DNA from: Iamia sp963728655
GTDB lineage: Bacteria; Actinomycetota; Acidimicrobiia; Acidimicrobiales; Iamiaceae
Assembly: GCA_963728655.1 (NCBI GenBank)
Contig: CAVSLD010000006.1
Location: 620,001 to 684,000 of the forward strand
DNA: 64,000 nucleotides
Direction: 5' to 3'
The notes beneath the pieces are model-generated. The model was not told the DNA's origin, ran no database searches, and saw only the letters and a list, made by a program, of their open reading frames with translations. A program made the position numbers and the translations under genes. Shown here one piece after another: positions 11,014 through 24,009 of the stretch. Each line of letters starts with the position of its first letter. The first letter of the stretch is position 1.

Positions 11014-11801
11014 CAGGAGTGGGTCCCGCCGTCGATGCGGATGACCTCGCCGGTGATGTGGGCGCCGTCGTCGCTGGCCAGCATGGCCACCACCGCCGCC
11101 ACCGAGGCGGGGTCGCCCGGGCCGGTGGGCGACATGATCCGGGGCAGCAGGTCGAAGTCGGCGTCGGCCGGGAAGTCGAGGCCCTTGGTCATGCTGGTGC
11201 GCACGCTGCCGGGGGCGATGGCGTTCACCCGCACACCCCGCTTGGCGTACTCCACGGCCAGCGCGTGGGTGAGGGCCGCCACCCCGCCCTTGGAGGCGGC
11301 GTAGGCGGCCATCCACGGGTGGCCGAACTCGGCCGAGGTGGAGGCCGAGTTGACGATCACGCCGCCGCCGTCGAGCAGGTGGGGCAGCGCGGTGCGGCAG
11401 ACCAGGAAGGTGCTGGTGAGGTTGACCCGGATGACCTGGTCCCAGAGCTCCAGGCTGTGCTCGGTGGAGTGGGCCGCCCGCAGGATGCCGGCGATGTTGG
11501 CCACCACGTCGAGTCCGCCGCCCTGGTCGACGGCGGCGGCCACCGCCTCGGCCACCGCACCCTCGTCGGACACGTCGGCCACGTGGGGGCTGATCGCACC
11601 GGTGGCCTCGGGCGGGAGGGCCGCGACCGTGCGCTTCAGGCCCTCGGCGTCGAGGTCGACGGCCAGCACCGTGGCCCCCTCGGCCGCCAGGCGGAGGGCG
11701 GTGGCGGCGCCGATGCCCGAGGCCCCGCCGGTGACGAGGGCCGAGCGACCGGTGAGCCGCGGCCCGGGCAGGGGGGTGGAGAGGGGAGGGAGCTCGGCCA
11801 T
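11013..11801 (-). CDS. Short-chain dehydrogenase/reductase
   Basis: Classical SDR of 262 residues: TGGASGIG cofactor loop near residue 25, an Asp after beta-2 (AVDLDAEG) suggesting NAD(H) preference, NIAG, catalytic Ser in NSAST, and YAASK with the catalytic Tyr and Lys. Intact. It is the first gene of a two-gene unit with the LLM oxidoreductase. The start ATG at 11801 lies only 10 bp from a KstR-like box (11812-11825), so repression at the promoter is likely. Substrate not readable; the family acts on alcohols, ketones and beta-hydroxyacyl-CoAs. Confidence 0.9.
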   Translation of the reverse strand: MAELPPLSTPLPGPRLTGRSALVTGGASGIGAATALRLAAEGATVLAVDLDAEGLKRTVAALPPEATGAISPHVADVSDEGAVAEAVAAAVDQGGGLDVVANIAGILRAAHSTEHSLELWDQVIRVNLTSTFLVCRTALPHLLDGGGVIVNSASTSAEFGHPWMAAYAASKGGVAALTHALAVEYAKRGVRVNAIAPGSVRTSMTKGLDFPADADFDLLPRIMSPTGPGDPASVAAVVAMLASDDGAHITGEVIRIDGGTHS

Positions 11802-11811
11802 GGCGGCAGAC

Positions 11812-11825
11812 TAGAACACGTTCCA
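11812..11825. promoter_or_regulatory. KstR-like operator (TnnAACnnGTTnnA)
   Basis: TAGAACACGTTCCA fits the 14-bp consensus reported for the mycobacterial sterol-catabolism repressor KstR at all fixed positions. It sits directly upstream of the minus-strand SDR start (11801). Three relatives occur at 53298, 59221 and 62878. Confidence 0.6.
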
Positions 11826-12019
11826 GTTCTGGGCCGCCGGTGCTCGTGGTCGCGCCCGGAGGGGGCTAGCGTTGTCCCGACGGGTGCGGTCGCGCCGCCC
11901 CGACCTCGCAGGGCTGTCATGAGTGAGCCAGCTGGTTCCGGCCCGGAGTCCCCACCAGAGGTGCCGCCGCCGCACGGGCGCGCCCCGCACCGCCGAGACC
12001 CGAACAGAAGGACGCACCC

Positions 12020-13467
<1,448 letters not shown>

Positions 13468-13579
13468 TCCCCACCTGATCCCCACCTGATCCCCGTCGGT
13501 GGCCGGTCCTCCGGGGCCGGCCACCGGCGCGCCCGGGGTCGGTCCGGCGCCACCCCGCTCGACCGCTACGGTCCCGGCC

Positions 13580-14098
13580 GTGACCTCGGGCACCCTGGCA
13601 TCGACCTACTCGGTCTACGGCGGCAACGGCATCGTCACCGCGATCAGCCTGGTGTTCGGGCTGGCCGTGCTGGGGGCCAACGTCTTCACCGCGGTCGACG
13701 CCGGCCGCCGCCCCGACTGGGCCCACGAGGCGGCCGGGTCCAACAAGGTGCTGTGGATCGCCGGCGGTGCGGTGGGGGCGATCCTCGGCCTGTGCTGCTG
13801 CGCCATCATCGGCATCCCCCTGCCGATCGTCTGGTTCGCCTCGTTCCGGAAGAAGGTCCTCGACGCCGAGCAGGGGGGCCCCTCGCAGGGCTACGGAGGG
13901 CCGCCGCCTGGCTACGGCCCCCCCGGCGGGTACGGCGGCCCCCCTCCCGGTGGGTATGGCCAGCCCGGCGGGTACGGCCAGCCCGGCGGGTACGGCCAGC
14001 CCGGTCCCCCGGGGAGCTTCCCGCCCCCGCCCGGGCCCCAGGCCCCCCCTGGCGGGCCCTTCGGCGGGCCGCCCCCGCCGGGCGGGGGTCCGCTGTAG
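13580..14098 (+). CDS. Small membrane protein with Pro/Gly/Tyr-rich tail
   Basis: A 172-residue protein of unknown function. Two hydrophobic segments (about residues 14-36 and 58-85, the second with three consecutive cysteines) flank a short polar loop. After about residue 92 the chain becomes a low-complexity tail of GYGGPPPG and three tandem PGGYGQ units, reflected in an 18-bp DNA repeat near 13950. The architecture resembles actinobacterial CD225/DUF4190-type proteins with extended tails, but I do not assign a family. GTG 13580 is chosen because TACGGT (13567-13572) is 7 nt upstream. Intact. Confidence 0.65.
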   Translation: MTSGTLASTYSVYGGNGIVTAISLVFGLAVLGANVFTAVDAGRRPDWAHEAAGSNKVLWIAGGAVGAILGLCCCAIIGIPLPIVWFASFRKKVLDAEQGGPSQGYGGPPPGYGPPGGYGGPPPGGYGQPGGYGQPGGYGQPGPPGSFPPPPGPQAPPGGPFGGPPPPGGGPL

Positions 14099-14144
14099 CC
14101 CGCCCCGGTGCGAGCCGGGCCGTCGCTCAATAGGGTCGACCTCC

Positions 14145-15146
14145 ATGCAGCACCGCACCCTCGGACGCAGCGGCCTCAAGGTCTCTGCCGTCAGCTACGG
14201 CAACTGGATCACCCACGGCTCGCAGGTCGAGAACGAGGCCGCCATCGCGTGCGTCCACGCCGCCCTGGACCTCGGCGTCACCACCTTCGACACGGCCGAC
14301 GTCTACGCCGGCACCAAGGCCGAGGAGGTGCTGGGCGAGGCCCTGGCCGGCCAGCGGCGCGAGGGCCTGGAGATCTTCACCAAGGTGTACTTCCCGACCG
14401 GCCCGGGCCCCAACGACCGGGGCCTGTCCCGCAAGCACATCAGGGAGTCGATCGAGGGGTCGCTCCGTCGGCTGCGCACGGACCACGTCGACCTCTACCA
14501 GGCCCACCGCTTCGACCACGAGACCCCGCTGGAGGAGACCATGTCGGCCTTCGCCGACGTGGTCCGGGCGGGCCAGGCCCACGCCATCGGCGTGTCGGAG
14601 TGGACCGCCGACCAGATCCGTCGGGGCGCGGCCCTGGCCCGCGAGCTGCACGTCCCGTTCATCTCCAACCAGCCGCAGTACTCGATGCTGTGGCGGGTCA
14701 TCGAGCGCGACGTGGTGCCCGCCTGCGAGGAGGAGGGGCTGGGCCAGATCGTGTGGTCGCCCATGGCCCAGGGCGTCCTCACGGGCAAGTACCTGCCGGG
14801 CGAGCCGCCGCCCGAGGGCAGCCGGGCCACCGACGAGAACAGCGGCAAGGACTTCATCTCCGGGTTCCTGTCCGACGACGAGCTGCTGACCCGGGTCCAG
14901 GACCTGCGCCCCGTCGCCGAGGAGGCGGGCATGTCGATGGCCCGCATGGCCGTGGCCTGGGTGCTGCGCAACGCCAACGTGTCCTCGGCCATCGTGGGGG
15001 CGTCGCGCCCCGACCAGCTCGACGACACCGTGGCGGCGGCGGACGAGACGCTGTCGGACGACCTGGCCGCCCGCATCGACGAGGTGCTGGGCGACAAGGT
15101 CACCAAGGACGCGAGGCTGACCTCCTCGCCCCGCCGCCGGCCGTAG
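14145..15146 (+). CDS. Aldo/keto reductase, potassium-channel beta-subunit-like
   Basis: NADPH-dependent (beta/alpha)8 oxidoreductase (PF00248), 333 residues. Catalytic tetrad residues are visible: Asp in FDTADVYAGTKAEEVLG (D and Y), Lys in EIFTKVYFP, and a His in DLYQAHRFD. The WSPMAQGVLTGKYLPGE stretch and the C-terminal AIVGASRPDQLDDTVAAA place it with the AKR6/YghZ group. Intact. TAGGGT (14131-14136) lies 8 nt before the ATG, consistent with a leaderless transcript. The physiological carbonyl substrate is unknown. Confidence 0.92.
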   Translation: MQHRTLGRSGLKVSAVSYGNWITHGSQVENEAAIACVHAALDLGVTTFDTADVYAGTKAEEVLGEALAGQRREGLEIFTKVYFPTGPGPNDRGLSRKHIRESIEGSLRRLRTDHVDLYQAHRFDHETPLEETMSAFADVVRAGQAHAIGVSEWTADQIRRGAALARELHVPFISNQPQYSMLWRVIERDVVPACEEEGLGQIVWSPMAQGVLTGKYLPGEPPPEGSRATDENSGKDFISGFLSDDELLTRVQDLRPVAEEAGMSMARMAVAWVLRNANVSSAIVGASRPDQLDDTVAAADETLSDDLAARIDEVLGDKVTKDARLTSSPRRRP

Positions 15147-15193
15147 CGGCGCCGCCCGGTCGCGCTGTCACAGGGGGTCGCCACCCTGGGGCC

Positions 15194-15800
15194 ATGCTCC
15201 TCGCCACCCGCTGCGGCGCCTGCGACCGGCCCGGGCCGTCGCCCTGCCCGACCTGCCACGCCGGCCTGTGCCCGCCCGCGCCCGTGCCCGACCCACCGGG
15301 CCTGGCCGGCCTGGTCGCCCTGCTCCGCTACGACGGCCCGGCCCGGTCGCTGGTGGCCCGCGTGAAGTACCGGAACCAGCGCCAGGCCGTGGCCTGGCTG
15401 GCCGACGGACTGGCCGGGCTCCTGGCCGACGGACCGGCGGAGCTCGTCACCTGGGCGCCCACCACCGCCGCGCACCGCCGTCGGCGCGGCTTCGACCACG
15501 GGGAGGTGCTGGCCCGGGCCGTGGCCCGTCGGCTCCACCTGCCCGTGCGCTCCCTGCTGGCCCGGGCGCCGGGACCACCCCAGACCGGGCGCGACGCGGC
15601 CCACCGCCGGGCCGCGCCGCCCGCCTTCGCCGTGCGGGGCGCCGGTCGCCCCCGGCACCCAGGTGCTGGTGGTCGACGACGTGGTCACCACCGGTGCCAC
15701 CCTCCGGGCCGCGGCCACCACGCTGACCAGGGCCGGAGCCCGGGTGCACGTCGCCTGCGCGGCCCGCACGCCCCCGCCCGGCGGCCGCCGAGGCCGCTGA
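15194..15800 (+). CDS. comF: ComF-family phosphoribosyltransferase (one frameshift)
   Basis: 201 residues after correction. The N-terminal zinc ribbon has CGACDRPGPSPCPTC; the phosphoribosyltransferase part has RRRGFDHGEVLARA and the PRPP loop VLVVDDVVTTGATL. An extra G in GGCGCCGGTCGCC near 15653 splits the gene just before that loop. ComF proteins in competent bacteria help internalised single-stranded DNA enter the cytoplasm; in actinobacteria the role is unproven. It precedes hpf by about 90 bp, the usual comF-hpf neighbourhood. Confidence 0.88.
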
Positions 15801-15893
15801 CGGCGCCGGGGCGTGCCCCGGCCGACGCTCCCGACGTGTGCCCCCGGCGCCCCGTCTACCATCGGCCCTCCCGACCCAAGAGGAGCAGTCCCC

Positions 15894-16490
15894 ATGGAGG
15901 TCACCGTCAGCGCCCGCCACACCGAGGTCCCGGAGCGGTTGCGGCTCCTGGCCGAGGACAAGATCGGGCGGTTGGACCGCTTCGTCGACGGGATGGAGCG
16001 GGCCGAGGTGCACTTCTCCACCCACCGCAACCCCCGGATCGCGGAGCCGGAGATGTGCGAGGTGACCCTCGAGGGCCACGGCCACCACGTACGGGCCAAG
16101 GTCGCGGCCGCGACCGGCGACGTGGCCGTCGACAAGGCGGTGGCCAAGCTCGAGCACCAGCTGTCCAAGCTCAAGACCAAGCTGCAGCGGCAGCGGCGGG
16201 GTGGCGGCGGTCGCGGGCGGGGCGCACCCGTCGACGGTGCCCTGGTGCCCGACGACATGGCTGCGGTGGCCACCGCCGAGGCCCCGTCGGCCCCGGCGGG
16301 CGACGGCCCGCCCCGCATCGTGAAGGTCAAGCGCTTCGCCACCATGGGCCTCACCGCCGACGAGGCGGCCCAGCGCATGGACCTCCTGGGCCACGGGTTC
16401 TTCTTCTTCACCAACCTCGACACCGGGCGGGCCGCGGTGGTCTACCGGCGCGACGACGGTGACATCGGGCTGATCGACGAGGATGGCTGA
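15894..16490 (+). CDS. hpf: Long-form ribosome hibernation-promoting factor
   Basis: Binds the 30S decoding region and, through its C-terminal domain, dimerises ribosomes to 100S during stationary phase. 198 residues: N-terminal HPF/RaiA fold (MEVTVSARHTEVPERLRLLA to about residue 100), a Gly/Arg-rich linker, and the C-terminal dimerisation domain with VKRFATMGLTADEAAQRM and LLGHGFFFFTN. ATG 15894 is preceded by AGGAG (15880). Intact; it begins the housekeeping block leading to secA. Confidence 0.95.
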   Translation: MEVTVSARHTEVPERLRLLAEDKIGRLDRFVDGMERAEVHFSTHRNPRIAEPEMCEVTLEGHGHHVRAKVAAATGDVAVDKAVAKLEHQLSKLKTKLQRQRRGGGGRGRGAPVDGALVPDDMAAVATAEAPSAPAGDGPPRIVKVKRFATMGLTADEAAQRMDLLGHGFFFFTNLDTGRAAVVYRRDDGDIGLIDEDG

Positions 16491-16553
16491 CCGTCCTCAG
16501 GTCGGGTCCCGACCGGCCGATGGGAGCGACGTGGAGCGGGGACGGGGCCGACG

Positions 16554-17243
16554 GTGAACGACCGGCGTCCGCGCCCGGACGCGATCAGCGTGGTGGTGGC
16601 CGACGACCACGCCGTGTTCCGGCGGGGCCTGGCCCTGGTCCTCGAGCCCGAGGACGACATCGACGTCGTCGGGGAGGCCGGTGACGGGCGCGAGGCTGTC
16701 ACCCTGGCGCGCGAGTCCACCCCCGACGTGGTCCTCCTCGACGTCCGCATGCCCGGGATGGGCGGCATCGAGGCCGCTCGCCGACTGGCCCAGGAGGTGC
16801 CCGCGGCCCGGGTCGTGATGCTCACGGTGAGCGACACCGAGGAGGACCTCTACGAGGCCATCAAGGCGGGGGCGGTGGGCTACCTGCTCAAGGAGGCCTC
16901 GATCGAGGAGGTGGCCGACGCGGTGCGGGCCGTCGCCGCGGGCCAGAGCCTGGTCACCCCGTCGATGGCCTCCAAGCTGCTCACCGAGTTCTCCGTCCTG
17001 GCCAACCGGGTCGACGGCGGCAGGGTGGCGGCCAGCGGCCCCCGCCTCACCGCACGGGAGGTGGAGGTGCTGGGCGACATCGCACGGGGGCGCACCAACC
17101 GCGACATCGCCGAGCACCTGTTCATCTCCGAGAACACGGTGAAGAACCACGTGCGCAACATCCTGGAGAAGCTCCAGCTCCACTCCCGCACCGAGGCCGC
17201 GCTCTACGCCGTCCGGGAGCGGATCGTCGACGTCGAGGGCTGA
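16554..17243 (+). CDS. NarL/LuxR-type response regulator, orphan
   Basis: 229 residues. The receiver domain (about 12-128) has the acidic pair in VVADDHAVFRRG, the phospho-acceptor Asp in VVLLDVRMPGMGG, Thr in MLTVSDTE and Lys in YLLKEAS. The C-terminal LuxR-type helix-turn-helix runs from LTAREVEVLGDIARG to the recognition helix SENTVKNHVRNILEKL. No histidine kinase is adjacent, so its partner is elsewhere. Its place between hpf and secA is common in Acidimicrobia-like genomes as far as I recall. GTG start at 16554 with GGAGCGGGGA upstream. Intact. Confidence 0.92.
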   Translation: MNDRRPRPDAISVVVADDHAVFRRGLALVLEPEDDIDVVGEAGDGREAVTLARESTPDVVLLDVRMPGMGGIEAARRLAQEVPAARVVMLTVSDTEEDLYEAIKAGAVGYLLKEASIEEVADAVRAVAAGQSLVTPSMASKLLTEFSVLANRVDGGRVAASGPRLTAREVEVLGDIARGRTNRDIAEHLFISENTVKNHVRNILEKLQLHSRTEAALYAVRERIVDVEG

Positions 17244-17295
17244 CGGCGGACCTGGTCGGTGGTCCGGGGGGGTGGCTCGGTAGAGTGGTCCCCTC

Positions 17296-20025
<2,730 letters not shown>

Positions 20026-20109
20026 GCCTCTTCGTCGTCACTCGCTCGCTGCGCTCGCTCCGTTCCGACGAGCTGAGGGTGGCTCGCTGCGCTCGCCGCT
20101 GACGGACCC

Positions 20110-20144
20110 GGCGGGTGGCGGCTCGTCCCTCGCAGCCACCCGCC
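20110..20144. terminator. Hairpin between convergent secA and the ABC exporter
   Basis: GGCGGGTGGC (20110-20119) and GCCACCCGCC (20135-20144) form a 10-bp perfect stem with a 15-nt loop in the 259-bp gap 20026-20284. No U-run follows on either strand, as usual in high-GC actinobacteria. The same gap carries two copies of GCTCGCTGCGCTCGC (from 20044 and about 20082) and no gene. Confidence 0.6.
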
Positions 20145-20284
20145 TCTCCCGGGGGAGACCCCCGGACCCCCAGCGGCTGCGCCGGGCAGCACCGGCCTCG
20201 TGACGTCGACCGGGCACCCCTTCGGGCGCGCTGGGGGCGGCACGCTCGGCGCTCTCGCCGATCCGCGTCGAAGGTCGACCCTGC

Positions 20285-22096
20285 TCAGCCCAGGGTGAGG
20301 ATCTGGTCGGCTCGGGACAGGACGGACTCGCGGTGGGTGACGACGAGGACGGCGGTGCCGTCGAGGTCGGCGGCGGCGAGCACGCGACGCCACATCTCGG
20401 CCTCGGTGGCGGCGTCGAGGGCACTGGAGAGGTCGTCCACCACCAGCAGGCGCGGCCGGCGGACGAGGGCGCGGGCCGCGGCCACCCGCTGGACCTGGCC
20501 GCCTGACAGGCGCACGCCGCGGGAGCCGACGGTGGTGGCCGTGCCCTCGGGCATGGTGGCCAGGTCGTCCTCCAGGCAGGCCAGGTGCAGGGCGCCGGCG
20601 AGGCGCTCCGGGGGCAGGCCCAGCAGCACGGCGTGGGCCAGCGGCTCGCTGAAGAGGCGGGGCACCTGGGGGACGTAGGCCACCCGGGGGGGCACCAGCA
20701 CCTTGGACGGCTCGGTGACCTCGTCGCCGTCCCATCGGAGGTCACCGGAGGACGGGATCAGGCCCAGCACGGCGCGCAGCAGGCTCGACTTGCCGCTGCC
20801 CACCGGGCCGGTGACGGCCACGACCCGCCCGGGGCCGATGTCGAGGTCGACGTGGTCGAGCGCCACCTGGTCGCCGTGGGCGACGGTGAGGCCCCGGACC
20901 TGCAGGCCGGTGAGGGGCGCGCCACCCCGGGAGGGGTGGACCGAGATCAGGTCGTGGACGTGGCGGGGGGCCACGTCGGGGTCGTCCTCGCCCGGTGCCG
21001 GTCCCACCTCGGCGTCGGCCGGCTCGTCCCGGCGAGCCCGGAGGGCCAGGGGCTGGTCCCCGGCCACCGCCACCGGGCCGCGCCGGTCCGGCGGCAGGAG
21101 CCGGGCCAGGCGATCGGCCGACACGTCGGCCTGGCGCTGGTACGCGCCGAGGCGCCCGACGAAGCGGGGCAGGCCGGCCAGCACGACGGCGTAGGCCGCC
21201 ACCAGACCGAGGTCGCCGACCGTGAGGGTGCCCCGCGCCGCAGCCGGCGCGGCCACGACCAGCCCGGCCGCCAGGGCCAGGTCGGCCGTGCTGCCCGAGA
21301 GCGTGTAGAGCAGCTGGGTCCCGACCTCGTCGCGGACCGCGCGCCCGGCCCGGTCGTGGCCGAGGGCGGTGAAGCGCCGGACCACGGCGTCCTCGGCTCC
21401 GGCGGCGCGGACCGAGCCGATGGCGCCGAAGGTGTCGCCCACGAAGCCGGTGACCACGGCGGTGGCATGGCGGGCCTCGAGACGCCAGGCCCGCAGGCGG
21501 GGCCCGAGGGCGTGGGCCAGGGCCATCACCGCCAGCGCGGGCAGCGCGATGGTGACCGCCAGGCGCCAGTCGATGACGGCCAGGATCGCCACCGCCAGGG
21601 CCGAGGCCACGGCCACGCCGACCACGTCGAGCCAGACGTCGAGGACGAGGGCCATGTCCTGGGCGTCGTCGCGGAAGCGGCTGACGGCCTCGCCCGGCGC
21701 GCCGGGGAGGCGCCCGGCCGCAGGACCCGGGTCCGAGACCAACGAGTCGAGCAGGGCCATGCGGGGGGCGGTGTGCCACCCGACCCACGCCCCGTGCCAC
21801 TGCACCACCAGGCCGAGGAACATGGTCCAGCGGGCCACCTCGATGCCGGCCAGCAGGGCGAGCGCGCCCCAGGGCGCCGACGGCGTGCCGTCGGAGATCC
21901 CGTCGAGCACCATGCGCAGGGCGAAGCCGGTGGCCACCGGGAGGCTGTGGAACACGGCCCACCCCGCAGCGCAGAGCGCCCACGCCCGAGGGTCGCGCCG
22001 CATGATGTGCCACGCCAGGCGCACGCCGTCGCGGCCGGCTCCGGCCGTCGGCGGGCGCGCCTCGACGGGGGGCGGCGTGGTCGTCGGGGCGGTCAC
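20285..22096 (-). CDS. ABC exporter half-transporter, degenerate ATP site
   Basis: 603 residues: an N-terminal six-helix transmembrane domain (about 45-330) and a C-terminal nucleotide-binding domain with Walker A GPVGSGKSS, signature LSGGQVQR and H-loop VVTHRES. The Walker B reads LLVVDDLSSALD, with Asp where the catalytic Glu is expected, the usual sign of a non-hydrolysing site in heterodimeric exporters. Its GTG overlaps the TGA of the upstream half-transporter (GTGA), so they are translationally coupled and should pair. Cargo is unknown; the family exports drugs, lipids or peptides. Intact. Confidence 0.9.
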   Translation of the reverse strand: MTAPTTTPPPVEARPPTAGAGRDGVRLAWHIMRRDPRAWALCAAGWAVFHSLPVATGFALRMVLDGISDGTPSAPWGALALLAGIEVARWTMFLGLVVQWHGAWVGWHTAPRMALLDSLVSDPGPAAGRLPGAPGEAVSRFRDDAQDMALVLDVWLDVVGVAVASALAVAILAVIDWRLAVTIALPALAVMALAHALGPRLRAWRLEARHATAVVTGFVGDTFGAIGSVRAAGAEDAVVRRFTALGHDRAGRAVRDEVGTQLLYTLSGSTADLALAAGLVVAAPAAARGTLTVGDLGLVAAYAVVLAGLPRFVGRLGAYQRQADVSADRLARLLPPDRRGPVAVAGDQPLALRARRDEPADAEVGPAPGEDDPDVAPRHVHDLISVHPSRGGAPLTGLQVRGLTVAHGDQVALDHVDLDIGPGRVVAVTGPVGSGKSSLLRAVLGLIPSSGDLRWDGDEVTEPSKVLVPPRVAYVPQVPRLFSEPLAHAVLLGLPPERLAGALHLACLEDDLATMPEGTATTVGSRGVRLSGGQVQRVAAARALVRRPRLLVVDDLSSALDAATEAEMWRRVLAAADLDGTAVLVVTHRESVLSRADQILTLG

Positions 22097-23886
22097 CGCG
22101 GCACCCCGTGCCCGGCGCCGGCGGCGAGGAGCGCGGCGAACCGGCTGGTCGGGTCGGCGGCCAGGTCGGCGCGCCGGCCGTGCTCGACGATGCGGCCGTC
22201 GTCGACGACGGCGACCTGCTCGAGGTCGTCGAGGGTGCTCAGTCGGTGGGCGATCACGACGAGGGTGCGGCCCTCCCGCAGGCGCCGGGTGGCGGCCTGG
22301 ACCTGCACCTCGGTGGCGGGGTCGAGGCGGCTGGTGGCCTCGTCCAGCACCACCAGGCCGGGGTCGGCCAGCAGCACCCGGGCGAAGGCGAGGAGCTGGG
22401 CCTCGCCGCCCGAGAGGCGCGCCGTGCCGTCGAGCTCGGTGTCGAGGCCGTCGGGCAGACCCGCCAGCCAGCGGTCGAGACCGACGTCGGCCACGGCGGT
22501 CCGCAGACGGGCGTCGTCGGCGTCGAGCGCACCGAAGAGGGTCAGGTTGTCGCGGAGGCTGGCCCGCAGGACCTCCACCTCCTGGGTGACGACGGCGACG
22601 CGGGCGCGGAGGGACCGTTCGTCGGCGGCGCGCAGGTCGACCCCGCCGACGCGGACGGCGCCTGCGGTCGGGTCCCAGAAGCGGGCCAGCAGGCGGCCCA
22701 GGCTGGTCTTGCCGCTGCCGGTGCGCCCCACCACGCCGAGCGTGGCGCCGGGGGCGAGGTGGAGCTCGAGGTCGCGCAGGGCGGCCCGCTCGCCCCCGTC
22801 GGCCGCGCTCTCGTCCTCGGCGGGTCGAGGCCCGTAGCGCAGCTCCACCGCGTCGAGGTCGACCGCCAGAGGCCCGTCGGGCAGGGAGCGGGAGCCGGAC
22901 ACGATGCCGACGGGGGTCCCCAGCAGGCGCGCCGCCCGACGCACCCCGGCCACCGCCTTCTGGAACTCGCTCAGCTGCTCGCCGATGCGCTCCAGCGGGC
23001 TCTGCACCATCTGGACGAAGCGGAAGAGGACGAGGACGGTGCCCAGGGTGATCTGGCCCCGAGCCGCGAGGACGGCGGCCACGCCGAGGGTGCCCGCCGT
23101 GCCCAGGGCGAAGGTGATGCCGGTGGCGGCGTAGCCCCCCTCGCCCCGCAGCGACGCCCGGCGGGCGGCGCGCCACCAGCGGGCCGAGCCGCGGTGGAGC
23201 CGGTCGACGGCCCAGGGGCCCGCCCCGTTGGCCCGGATGTCCTCCAGCCCACCCAGGCGCTCCTCGAGGTCGCCGTAGAGGTGGCTGAGCACCTCCCGCT
23301 CGTGGTCGTGGGCCGGCACGGCCAGGGCCCTCATCCGCACCAGCACGGCCAGGGCCACGCCGACGGTCGCCAGCAGGACCAGGCCGGCACGCCACTCGAC
23401 CGCCATGGCCACGACGCCCACCGCCACGAGCACGGCGACGTTGCCCACCACCTGGAGCACGGCGGCGGAGGCGAACTCGGTGACGGCCTCGATGTCACCG
23501 TCGACGCGCTCGATCACCTCGCCCGCGCTGTGCTCGCCGTGCCAGGAGAGGTCGAGGTCGAGGGCGTGGCGGCACAGGTCCACCCGCAGCCGGTTGCCGA
23601 CCCGCCAGGCCAGCCGCACGGCCAGGGCGGTGACCGCCAGCTGCAGGACGTCGGCCACCAGGAGCAGGGCGCCGAAGGTGAGGGCCACGGTGGTGAGCCG
23701 GCCGACGGTCGCGCCGGCCGCGGCCTCGTCCACGAAGCGCCCGAGCAGGAGCTGGGCGCCGACGGGCAGCCCAACCGCCACGACCAGGATGACGCCCAGC
23801 ACCGTCATGGCGCGCCGCTCGGGGCGCAGCTCCCCGAGGAGGAGCCGGGTCCCGTCCCGGGTCGCGGTGGCTGGTGCCGTGGCCAT
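22093..23886 (-). CDS. ABC exporter half-transporter, canonical ATP site
   Basis: 597 residues with the type IV exporter fold: transmembrane domain to about residue 325, then a nucleotide-binding domain with Walker A GRTGSGKTS, signature LSGGEAQLLA, Walker B LVVLDEATSRLD with the catalytic Glu, and H-loop VIAHRLSTLDD. Start ATG 23886. It is the first gene of a two-gene unit, coupled to its partner by a 4-bp overlap. The canonical Glu here, opposite the Asp in the partner, supports an asymmetric heterodimer. Divergent from prfB across 123 bp. Confidence 0.9.
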   Translation of the reverse strand: MATAPATATRDGTRLLLGELRPERRAMTVLGVILVVAVGLPVGAQLLLGRFVDEAAAGATVGRLTTVALTFGALLLVADVLQLAVTALAVRLAWRVGNRLRVDLCRHALDLDLSWHGEHSAGEVIERVDGDIEAVTEFASAAVLQVVGNVAVLVAVGVVAMAVEWRAGLVLLATVGVALAVLVRMRALAVPAHDHEREVLSHLYGDLEERLGGLEDIRANGAGPWAVDRLHRGSARWWRAARRASLRGEGGYAATGITFALGTAGTLGVAAVLAARGQITLGTVLVLFRFVQMVQSPLERIGEQLSEFQKAVAGVRRAARLLGTPVGIVSGSRSLPDGPLAVDLDAVELRYGPRPAEDESAADGGERAALRDLELHLAPGATLGVVGRTGSGKTSLGRLLARFWDPTAGAVRVGGVDLRAADERSLRARVAVVTQEVEVLRASLRDNLTLFGALDADDARLRTAVADVGLDRWLAGLPDGLDTELDGTARLSGGEAQLLAFARVLLADPGLVVLDEATSRLDPATEVQVQAATRRLREGRTLVVIAHRLSTLDDLEQVAVVDDGRIVEHGRRADLAADPTSRFAALLAAGAGHGVPR

Positions 23887-24009
23887 GGCGGCCGCGACGG
23901 TACCGACGACCCCTGCGGGGCGGGCCACGAGTTCGCAGGTCCCGCTCGGGCTGGTCGGGCCGGTCGGGGCGAGGAGGCGGGCGGGGTGGGGCGGTAGCGT
24001 CGCTGGGCC

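Noticed and set aside
11830..12019. SAH riboswitch in the ahcY leader
   Set aside because: The leader is GC-rich with a TAGCGT promoter, but I could not fit the conserved riboswitch core or pseudoknot.
20041..20100. GCTCGCTGCGCTCGC repeats as a replication or integration signal
   Set aside because: Such GC-rich repeats are common low-information intergenic sequence; no att-like flanks, integrase or DnaA boxes nearby.
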